Source: Pelargonium tetragonum
Taxonomy: Eukaryota > Streptophyta > Magnoliopsida > Geraniales > Geraniaceae
Length of the DNA stretch: 63,439 nt
Assembly (NCBI GenBank): GCA_036897445.1
Contig: JAYMTL010000118.1
Span: forward strand, 1 to 63,439
Reading direction: 5' to 3'
A program made the position numbers and the translations under genes. Each line of letters begins with the position of its first letter. The first letter of the stretch is position 1. The notes beneath the pieces are model-generated. The model was not told the DNA's origin, did not search any database, and saw nothing but the letters and a program-made list of their open reading frames with translations. This document shows positions 51,001-61,560 of this stretch, piece by piece.

Positions 51001-54000
51001 TGATTAAAAAACTCCAGGGCCTATTAAGGAAAAGGGATTTTTGTTCGTAGTTGTAAGAGAGCCCCCTTTCTGAATGGCAGGCTTTTGGGCTTAATAAAAG
51101 GTTGCAATTGATATTTAAAAGAGTAAGGCTTATGCTTTTTATTTTATAGGAGAGTCTACCATTAACACTTTATTCTATATAAGAGATTCGCCGGGTTATG
51201 GGAGAGACCCCGTTAAGAAAGGGAAAGCTCTAAACCTATGCTCGGTAAAATGACTTGTTTGATATATTAAGTTTACTCCTCAAGTCCATAAAGCTAAAAA
51301 GGATTCTAAAAGTTAGATAGAAACCCTCTTTTATTAAGGTTTGGATTTACGCTAAGAGCAGGATATTCTTAAGGAGTTGCCTATAAGGTTTCCTTTTTAA
51401 CGAAGTGCCCCTAACAGAGATTCTTCTATTCATTTGCAAGACAAGCCTTGTAGATAAGAACAGTAAGTCCCTTTTTTAAGTATAAAGACCCTTAGCCGGG
51501 AGTCTCCTTTTGAAAAGTTAGGGATAATTGTTCTAGAACAAATTCAGAAGGTCCTGGGTTTATTTATAAAAAATCTGGGTATCGCATAAGGTGTTGATAG
51601 ATTTGAGACTTTTTGCGTGCGATTTTCATTTACTTCCTGTTTTCCAAAGACTCTGTTTAACTAGCTAGGAAAACTTTATCCTGTAAACTCATTCATATTT
51701 AAATCCCTATTTCTTAATTCCTTTTGGACACTCTCTAGTTATTTATTTCCTAATTGCTCTAAACTTATTCTTCTTTTAAGAGCCAGGTATTCCTAATTCA
51801 AAAACAAAAAACTTGTGCTAACTGTAGAGGATTCAAGATTCCATAGAAAGCGGCCCCTTGCTAGCAAAAGCCTTCTTACATCGATTAAGTACTTCTTATT
51901 ATTAAAAATTTCCTCTTCGTCCCAAAAAAGGTCTGCTATCTTTACCCTTTTTTGTAAAAGCCCCGTTTTATAACTATTGCAATTGAAAGAAAAGATACGA
52001 GGAGAAAGGAAGATTTTTGCTTTAGTTAAGAGGGCTTCTCACTGGTTTTCCAAAACTTTCTTTTTTTTATTATAGAGAATATACCCAGCCCCAGGAATCC
52101 CCGGGAAGGGCTAAAGTTTAGAAAGAGTAGTCTTGTAGTATTTAAGAGAATGTAAATAGAGTGCTTCCTTTGGTTTGGTAATAAACAAATTATAGGAAAG
52201 CTTTAGTCATTATTAGAGTAGCTTGGTTTCTTTTTTTGCAGGGTTACGGCCTAGATTTAGTATTTATAAAAGGAGACTTCCGGCTAAAACTAACCCACAA
52301 GAGCTCCCCTTTGGATTCTGTTAGTTTGTAGGCTTTTCGGGTATCATAGTAAGGATATCTCAGCTACAATTATTAAATAGATGTTTATTAGGACAGGGTA
52401 TTATCAGGAAACCCACTTTAACATATAGGGAATATTCTTAAATTCAGATTAAACCACCAGAGCTCTTAATTCTAAAAGAGTATATTGCAAATTCTAATCA
52501 AAGCAGGGGCCCCTTTATTTGGGAATTCAAAATTGAATATCTTACAAAAAAGTATCCGGTTCTAGTTTTTCCTTAGAATTTCTTTATAAGAGCCGCTGTT
52601 TCATAATCCCTCCCAAATTTGTCTTCCCGGTCAGCCAAGTAAAACGTAAGCCCCAAGTCTGCTAAATTTGAAATACACTGCAAAGCTAGGCCACGGTTTT
52701 TGGTTTATTACTTTTTAAATACTTTAGTAGTGTCGCCTTTTCTAGTATAATGTGGGTATCAAAGTCGGGTATAAGGGTTACCCCTTTGGGTAAGAAAGAA
52801 CCCTTAAGAAATAAGCAGGGCTCTCTATTTTATATAATATAAAGGGGTTCCTAAGAGAGCTTCCTTTTTGGTCAAGTAAGTTACCCCTCCCAGCTAAAGC
52901 TATTTTGAAGCCTCTATGTCCTTCATCTGTATCTAAATCTCTTTTTGATTATAAAAAAAGGTAAGCTCCTGCAAGTGGACATGACCTGTCTCTCCGGAAA
53001 ACTCTATTAGGAAACCAAAAAATTTTCAAGAATACAAGTTTAAAAAGGATCTCTTTTTCCACGGAATCCTGAAAAATGAGTAAAGTATAAAGTCTATTTC
53101 TAGAAAATCTTACTGCTTTTTTAATTTTAATCTGTGTGATCCACACTAAAATAGAGATAATATAAGAATTTTGATCTATATTACATATGGAGTTTCTTTT
53201 TTCCGGGTAGAGATCTAAAAAAATCCCTTTCTAAATTCTTAAAAAGGAGTTCCTATTCGGGCTCCAAATGGTATGCACCAAGGAAAAGAATGAAAATTGG
53301 ATAGTACGAAATTTCTACTCGTCAGTATAAAATCAGCATACTCGAATTACTAACAGAAGGGATCATACTCTTTACTTTGTAGTTTATACAAAAATACTAA
53401 ATGAAACCAAAACTATACCGATACCTTTTATTCTATAGAGCTCCCAGCAATCCAAGTTAGCGAGAGAAAACCTATTCTTGTTCTTAATAACTTAATAAAA
53501 AAGAGCCCTCCTTTACTAATAAGGTATTTGGCTCCTATACAACAGGTGATATACGAGTTAAACGAATTTCATTTCGAAACAGGGCTAGTGTCCCAAAAAA
53601 CTTAGATATAGTATATTATATACTTCTTATACTTCTCAGGTGTTTAGCCAAAACTTGGGATACCCGAGAAAAGCCATCTAAAACCGGACTTTGTAGCAAC
53701 AATATATACTTATAGCAAACTCTGCACAGATAAAGGACTTTCAAAATTCTATTGAATAGTCGACATTGCAAGACTCCCTTTTAAAGGACACCTAATAATA
53801 ATTTGAACCTATCCACTAAAATTTGGGGCGGATCCTCTTGCTAGGGGATACTCAGGTTATTTTGCTGTATTCAAAGCCTTAGTGTTGGTACTTTTACACA
53901 TACGAACTTAGGTTAAAGCGAAGCTTTTAAAGTAATAACTTGAAGATAAAATTGACTCTTAACTCACTAAGCTCAAGGCTTCCTTTAATTACTAGCGAAT

Positions 54001-57000
54001 ATGCGCTTATATTGATAACAAAGTAAATAAAACAGGACAACAAAATTTAGGTATGAAACAAATTGAGTAGCTAGTTGGAAGGATGTATTACTTGACCAAA
54101 AACAACCTGAGGTAATTCAAAAATTATAGGTTTTAAGCAGAGTAAGGTCACATAGAGATATACTTTTTTTAAACGACAGTCATAAGTTGCTATTGAAACT
54201 CTCGTTTGCCTTTTGATAAGGAGTACTCAAACTAACTTCGTTACCTCGGCACTTAACCAGGAAAAACTTTCCTTATTTTAGAAATTCTTCTTTCTTATAA
54301 TTCTAAGTTTTCCTATTCTATTGTGCCTACTTACTTATTTTAATAACCCTCTTGCTGTGCCTTTTTGGATATCTTATTTACTAAACTTTCTAGTTGGATA
54401 CCAGTATATAAATAAAAAAGACTTTTTAGACAAAACAAACCCGGCCCTTATATAGCGTATCCCGTACAAAACAAAGCTCAGTTATTTTACTTAAACATGC
54501 ATATAAAACGAATGTGTAAAAATGCCGAATACCCTTAAACTTAAAAGCGGAATTAAATAACTTAGGATCTGGTTAGTTACAACATTTTTGAGTGCTCGAA
54601 GTATAAACACGGGCAACCTCCCAACTTTAGTCATTTTCCTACTACTAGGTTAGTAATTATAAACCAGAATATATTTAGAATAGAAGTCCTTCTCGATTTT
54701 TTGTTATGCTATTCTTAAGGAATCCGAGTCAAGAAGCGATATGAAGTTAGTTTAGGCTAGAGTTAAGTGGTAAGTTACCGACTTTCTAGATAGGACGTGC
54801 AGGAGTTTGGGCCCATTAGCAGCAATATAACTAACGTTTCAGTTAAGCTCTATAAAATTTAGGGTTTACCCATAAGGATTTATAACCGAGAATAAAATTT
54901 CCTGAAAAACTTTTTCATTTTTCATATGCTTATATCTCGATTGATAAGATTAAGATATAGGATATTAAAGAACTCGAATATGTAAAGCAATTTCAGCTAT
55001 AGGTATAACCAATTAATAAGTTTCCTTACCAATATTGTTAGGATAGTAGGACTAGTACGGCAACCCCCTCAGTTTCTGATTTTAGAAGAGAAGTCTAGAG
55101 CATTTTTAATAATTTTATTCGCAAAGTAAAATCAAGGGTTACATAATGCCGAAATTTTGATTAAAGAAGTTTTTGTTTTGGTAATAAGTTTTCTTTAATA
55201 ATAAAGGGTTTTTACTAATTAGAATCCGGCTTGAACCATCGACCGATTCGGTGGGCGCCGGAACCTTTTTACCAATTGCGCTTTAACCAGGATCCCGTGT
55301 AAAGAATTTCAGTATCTATTACTAGTTAGTCTCACTTATTATCCGCGGGTTTAAAGCTTCTAATTTTAAGGAGGATTTTCAGAGAGCAAGTGGCACTAGT
55401 TTTTGCTATGAAAGGACTAACTATACGCGGATTGATAACTTATCCTTACATCTCTATTAAAACCCACACAGTAAGATTTTTATAATAATATAGGAAGTTA
55501 ACTCATAAAAAGAACTCCAAAAAAGTCTTATTCCTAAATTCGAATCCTAAAATCCTAAGTGTGAGGCTAATCTAATATAGCAGTCTTGTCTTACTACTAA
55601 AATTTACTGTTAGTTTTCTGTACCAGAGTTTATATATCTGGACTAAATTTCTTATAACAAGAATTTCTTACTATATATTCCTAATTACTTCTTAGTAGCG
55701 TATGTCATCCAATCCAAAAATTTGTAATCTTGGTATTGATATTCCAGCTAGCTAAGGCGGCCTCTAGCTCTATATTATAGGGGCTTTTCTCTCTACTGAG
55801 TTCTATACTGGCTTGCTTTCTATTCTGCAGAAAACTCTAGAATCTTTTTCAAATGAATAAAGTATAGTCCATTCCTATATACAATAAAATAAACAAAAAA
55901 AATTTTCTTGGCTTAGTTTTTCCTGCAAGATTTCTTTCTCTAAAATACGAATTTAATATTAAACACGTATCAACACAAATAACTCCAAGCAGAGGTGTGC
56001 ACAGTCATATGCTAAGCAGACCCACAACTATAATCCTATAAGCCCCTAAGTCCAGTAAATCAGTAAAAAAGAATAAAACACTGAGTGAGAAACTTACCGA
56101 CGAGGGTTCTATACGGATACTGTATTGACCCAATCTTAAAAAGAGTTATAAAACATATTTCTATTATTCGTTTTTTTAGTTGCTTATACCCTTTATAAAG
56201 GGGTTTCCTTTGGTAATATAAGTGATTTTCTCTCTTGTATGTAGTAATAGACCTGAGTTTCTATATTTTCAATACCTTTTATTTCCCATTAGAATTAGTC
56301 CTTATAGGTGTTCGTCGCACTTATTACAAAGAGCAGCATAGAGCTTATTTACTGATCGGGAATCCCTGTATCATATGGGAACTCTAAGTCTTGCAAATTC
56401 CAGTCATATAGGATCCCCAACAATTATGTTTTGAATTAGCAAATAAGTTATAGGGAATCTAACAAGAAAAGATAGATATTGACGGGATATTAAGCAATAA
56501 TTATTTAAATATTTAATTTAATTAAAAGGATCCTAGTATGTTAAAAGATTTTTTCCCGGCAGTGCGAGGTAGTAATAAAAAGGAAATTTCATAGCATTTA
56601 TTAACTGTTAAGGGTTTCTACCTTATGTGGTATAGGATAACTTTCTTGTATTAGGACTCCTCTAGTCTAGGGAAACTCGTCCTTTAACTTGAAATTAACC
56701 AGACTCTATGTTCCATCTTTGTTTAATTAGAGCTTACAAATCTTTTGTTAGGACCCTTCTTAATTCCCCTTTCTTTGCCTTGTATGTAGTGGGGACTTTT
56801 CTCATATATTTTATCTGAAAGCTAGAACTTTAGATATTTAGGATATAGAATAGGAGATACCGTACATTTTTTTGTAAGAGATTCCATAGAAGAAACACCA
56901 CTCGCTTAGGAAGGCTTTACACAGATTAGTAAATTATAAAGACACTAGAGGACAAGCCCGCTCAAAGTAGTGCGTCTATCCCGTTGCGCGGTTACAGTAA

Positions 57001-57034
57001 CTATTTCTTATACTTATAAATCCTTATTTTAAGG

Positions 57035-57055
57035 AGAACATGTTCAACATGTTCT
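57035..57055. repeat. 21-bp perfect palindrome
   Basis: AGAACATGTT and AACATGTTCT flank a single C at 57045. Ten-base perfect arms with mixed base content are less expected by chance than the A/T palindromes. Confidence 0.9.
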
Positions 57056-57181
57056 ATCTTGACGTAATAAATACCTTTTTGGTCTCTAAAAGTTCTTAAC
57101 TGGCGCTATAAAGTTCTCGTACTTGCAGTATAATTTGAGGTAAATATAAGAATTCCAGGTTTCTCACGAAAGAACCTACTC

Positions 57182-57207
57182 CGGACTAAGTTACTAAAGT
57201 TAGTCCG
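57182..57207. repeat. 8-bp hairpin with 10-base loop
   Basis: CGGACTAA and TTAGTCCG flank a 10-base loop. It lies about 130 bp after the 21-bp palindrome. Confidence 0.8.
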
Positions 57208-57640
57208 AGAGTTTTAAGAAATACACAAAATAAAGAAAATCTGGGTTCCTATTTATCCTACTGCAGGAGCTCTCCTCACTCATTTTTCACATCATATTAC
57301 TGCCGCAGAACCTAAACTCGTGCACTTGATACTTAGTACTTTAAGTCACATGCTATACACTCAAAACGAAAGTTGTTTCTTATAAAGTACCAAAGTATAC
57401 TTCTCTGAGTTGTAAACTTAACTAACTCGAGATATAAAAGGGAATTAAAATAAAACTAGCCTCTTGTTAGATTTTTATTAACATTCTATCTTGAAAAACC
57501 TTTTAAAGTTGTATTAAGCCTTTACTTTTCTTAATTTTGAAAGGACGTATATTATCCAAGTGTAGACTATTAGAATTAGCAAAAAACTTGAATCCCTCTC
57601 TTATCAGTAAAAAGAAATAAACCAAATTGAAGACTAGTTA

Positions 57641-58500
57641 AAAGTATCTTACTGTTTAATTTAATGAGTAAACGCTTCTTAAGCAGACACTTCCCTCTTA
57701 AATAAGAATAAGAGAAAGATTCTTTTTAATTAATATATCCAGTGTCTTTATCCCTTTTCTTAGAACTAGAAGGAAAGTCTTTTAACAATAATAAAGAATA
57801 ACTACAACCGAGAGCCCTCTTTCTTCATTAATAGCTTGTAAAAATCTTTCATTAAGAAAGAATTAGATCTCTTAAACTTAATAACTAAACCCTTTAAACA
57901 GGGTAATTCTACCTATACACCTATCTTACTTAATTAACAACCTAACATTGTTACTCTTACTCTCGCTTGCTTTTGAAATACCTTTACCAGTAGCTGGTTT
58001 TACTACTCTGTATCATAGCTTTCTTCTAAATACTTAGCCTTAGTATCTCTATCGCACTCTTACCCATAGGGAGTTAAGAAAGAGAATTCCTTTCATCTAC
58101 CCCAGCTTTTGCCCCACTCGCAAAGCACACCCGTGGATTATTGGAAATCCTTTCTTTTAGGCAAGACCCGGTTTTATCAACCAAGTTTAGACTTTTATCT
58201 AATATTTACTTAGATTCCTAATCTTTATCCCGGAACTAAGAAAAGAAGAATTGCTGCAAACCTTTCTATTTGACTTCCTATTTTACCGATTTTAAAAGAA
58301 GTTAACAAGCTTTCCAAAACTAACTCTCTAACTCTACAGACTATAATTGTCCTTACCGGAAATTCAGTACTTTGCTTTTAGTTTCCCTGATCTCTAAATC
58401 TCTGGAATAACTCAACTCCCTAGAACATGTTCCCTTTAAAGTGGGATTGTAGGCGGGCAAAGGAATAAGCAAGACCAGATGACATCCCTTATACTCATTT
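57641..58500. other. Gene-free, islet-poor block with C-rich top strand
   Basis: No gene recognised. Strong bias: 15 C to 4 G at 57901-57960 and 21 C to 9 G at 58081-58140. Sharp contrast with the flanking islet-rich DNA. Confidence 0.5.
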
Positions 58501-60060
58501 TTATCTTTTCCTTATTCATTACTAACTTCAAAAAGTAAAAGGACTTAAGTCCAAATCCGAAACAATATAGAACAAAAAACTTTTTGAAAATGCACGATTT
58601 CTACTTTTTACAGGCCAATCTAGTTTAGTTCTTTATAAATAAGGACAAAATAAAGCATAACTCTTGCCTTCTTTTTAAGTAATATTTAAATATTATAAGG
58701 GTGTATGCTACCTACTTCTTTGCCGGTTAAACCAATGCTAGTAGTTAGTGCAATCCCATAAGCGCCTAGTGCGGGACCCTATAAACCTCTTTATTTCAAT
58801 TCAATCTGGACTCTTTTACACCTCGATATGTTATTTAAAAGGAGATTTTCAGTAAAGTATCAAAGTTAAGTAATATTTCTAGCCAACCAAAACAAAAGGA
58901 TTACTATGTATAAATAGACCACAAAGCGGCAACCCCGGCACGAGAGAGTACTTAACACTTAACTCAGTAAAAATAATATAGGGGGCTCCTGAAATAGACG
59001 AATAGATTCAAGCTCTAACTTGTGATAAGCCGGGGTTTCCTTTTTTCATTTTAAAGAGGACCCCCTCCATTCTAATTTGCATTAGCAGCCGGATGTTGAT
59101 TTATTCTAACTACTCACTTTTATTGACTGGAGACATAATTATATCCTGGAAAAGGAGCAAACGGATAACTTCCTTATAATTTAAAAAGTCTTGAGTATAC
59201 TAGTTACTGGAAAACTCTCGTTTAATATAACTTATTTAGTTCCAGTTTACGCATTGAGAACAAAGAATTACAAATATTATATTAATTGTAGTCTTACAGA
59301 GCTTGCGCAGTTCGTTAAAAAGGATATTCTACGTTAAAATTGGACGGAATTACTTAGATAGAATAGATTATTTACTACAAATTCTCCTTATATTATAAAG
59401 CATAAAAGTTACATCTGCATTTCTCGATTTTTAAATCAACGTCGTAATTACTTAAAACTCGAGGGTTCAAGTCGCCATAACTTGAATTATATAGTATATA
59501 TTACGTGAGTTCTAGAATTCACAAAGACTATCCGCTCATACTAGTCTTACACTTCTAAGATTCTGAAAGCTATTCGATTACCTTACCACCCCCTTGGGTA
59601 CTTACATTATTCCGGCTACTTATACCTAATGTGTTCTATAAACAAGACTTCTTTTTCTAACTACAAAATGAATTTTTATGCATATTCTTTCTTCATTTTC
59701 TTAAACCCGCTACGCTGCAAAATCCACGAGTTCGAATGATAGGGGCCAGGGGATTTGATAGTTTCATTCTCTAAGGGTTAAGTGCTATATTTAGGAAAAC
59801 AATACAGGGATCTTTAGTAAGGTAAGTATCAGGCATCCTTTTTACGTCGTACGGATTTCTATTTGATCATAAAGTTGTTCTTATTAACATTAAGGCAATT
59901 GGAAAAAATAGAAAACCCCGGGTGCCGCGGCCTATTCTAAAGCAGTTTTATTTAAAGGGTTTATTTCAAAAAGTAAGATCTTGGTTACTAGATCTAAATC
60001 GGGTTAGTAGCTTCAGTTTCTATATACTTTTTAGTAGGTGCTAACCCCCAATCCTCCTTC
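58501..60060. other. Gene-free, islet-rich region
   Basis: No gene recognised. A/T-rich spacer with the usual G/C clusters, such as the CCCCGGG-containing cluster near 59920. Confidence 0.5.
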
Positions 60061-61130
60061 TTTAAAATTTTGACTTTAAGGGCGTAGAGCTTGAGAGTTA
60101 TGGATGTAATATTAACTTAGTTTTAAGTAAAAAAAAAGCTTCGGAGTTCTAGGAGGCCCTGATCAACAGATTGAAGTCTTTTTTAATAGGATTGGACAAA
60201 GGCATCTCCTTGTATTAGGGATTGCCCCGCTTGCTTCAGATAGATCTTGCCAATTTGTTAGAGAAGGAGGTAATACAGTATATTGATTGATAGTACATGC
60301 ATACACTATATATCCCAACTGACTGGGGCTTTGTTGACGTACTTGCTTCTTTATGAGCTACCCATTTCCTTGACTTATACTTGTTAGTTTTAGAAGGAGC
60401 AAGGAGAGGAGCTGCAGGAACAGGAGCTATTACACCTCTTTTAGTAGAAGCAAGAGCGCAAGCAGTAACAAGAGCAGCATTAGGAGTATAAAAGTAGTAG
60501 AAGGGTCCGCGGGAGTTGTACTAGGGTAGGGTTATGTTACTGTACTAATTTGGGGCTTCTGTCTTATTGTAGCTAGTAGTTATTGTTATAGTTTATTAAG
60601 GTTATTTATTATACTTATAGGTATTAGTAGTTTAATTGTATTGGATTGTTTAGGATAGTTTTAGGTTGTATTGCCTTCTTTAATTGCATTACCTCATTAT
60701 GTTATGGGTTTATCGTTAACGAGTATTGAACCTTAGTAGATTGTAATGGTCTATGAAGCTGAAGCTATACCAGTATTCCCTTTTGATTCTTTCATTTCTC
60801 TAAAGTAAGCAACTCAAGAAAGATGTAGTAGAAACTGGTGCTAAAAACTGAAAATGTACAAAAACCAACTTACTGGGTACCCGAACTACAATAAAAAATT
60901 CTGGATAGTAACTTTAGCATTGTTTAATTTCATCTGTATTCCCCTATTTCTTTTTCTTTAGCTTTTACAGGAAAGCATTTAATTGAAGGAGTTCTTTAGG
61001 TTTCCTTTACCTGGTTTAGTGTAATAAGGTTTTTACCAAGGGAGTTGGTAAAATAGAGTCTTGTTTTCCTGGTGTTAGCTTTCTGATCTAAAGGGCTATA
61101 AAATATCTTTTTAATTAATCGAGCACAAAA
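60061..61130. other. Islet-poor block with G-rich top strand and a coding-like patch
   Basis: No gene recognised. G exceeds C on the top strand. It contains the coding-like frame at 60357-60491. The following 250 bp translate into hydrophobic pieces in more than one frame, with frequent stops. Confidence 0.4.
60357..60491 (+). other. Coding-like 44-codon frame, unidentified
   Basis: Open from 60357 to the stop at 60489-60491, with no start codon in the frame. From about 60393 the codons are mostly GNN or ANN (GGA, GCA, GCT, GTA, AGA, ACA). This gives a Gly/Ala/Arg-rich peptide containing GAAGTGAITPLLVEARAQAV. Such three-base periodicity is unusual in this window and is what a fragment of a real gene would show. 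A loose likeness of GAIT to cytochrome oxidase subunit 1 was considered and does not extend. A short purine-rich repeat could also produce it. Confidence 0.2.
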
Positions 61131-61218
61131 GAATGTATAAAAAATCAGTTTACTGGCTAGCTTTGTTCATTTTTGTTTTTTGTAGTAGTACTCTTGTTCC
61201 AAAAGCAGAGGAAAAAGG

Positions 61219-61554
61219 ATGGCAACCTTTCATTCTCTCGTAGCTTGGTCAGTTTCAGTATTAGCTTTAATTAGTCAATCTCTCTTTAGGTCTCTCATTA
61301 GTAACTTAGTGCAACAAGTTCTCTCATATTGTCATCAGCTAAAAATTTCTATCTATATTTTACTTCCTTGGAACTTGAAACAACTCTCTTTAGTATCTTA
61401 CTCTTTATTGATATTAGTCAACTTGTGGTATCTTGAACTACGTCATCAGCGGTTTCCACTTAGCAACACCAGCCCAAAAGGGCTTTGTCAAAAACGCGTT
61501 TCTACCGGTGAGGGGGCAGATAACATTTTGCAAAGTTATTTTATTGAGTCATAG
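61219..61554 (+). other. 111-codon open frame, unidentified, probably accidental
   Basis: The second longest frame in the window. The first 75 residues are hydrophobic with several Leu/Ile/Val/Ser-rich stretches that could span a membrane. The rest is polar and ends QSYFIES. No family was recognised. A 36-codon frame at 61133-61243 overlaps its start in another register and begins with a Lys-Lys pair followed by a hydrophobic run, like a signal peptide. The length is within the range expected by chance. Confidence 0.12.
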
Positions 61555-61560
61555 GTTCGA

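Larger units (their letters stand above)
46081..57640. other. Long gene-free, islet-rich region
   Basis: No gene recognised on either strand in 11.5 kb. A G-leaning, islet-poor patch may occupy about 48040-48700. Perfect small inverted repeats include AAAGG-GGTTT-CCTTT at 56197-56211. A tRNA-like, non-folding stretch lies on the minus strand at about 55225-55300. A 21-bp palindrome lies at 57035-57055 and a hairpin at 57182-57207. Confidence 0.5.

Noticed and set aside
60390-60460. Likeness of the translated patch to ATP synthase subunit 9 (LEGA start) or cytochrome oxidase subunit 1 (GAIT)
   Set aside because: The matches are four residues each and do not extend on either side.
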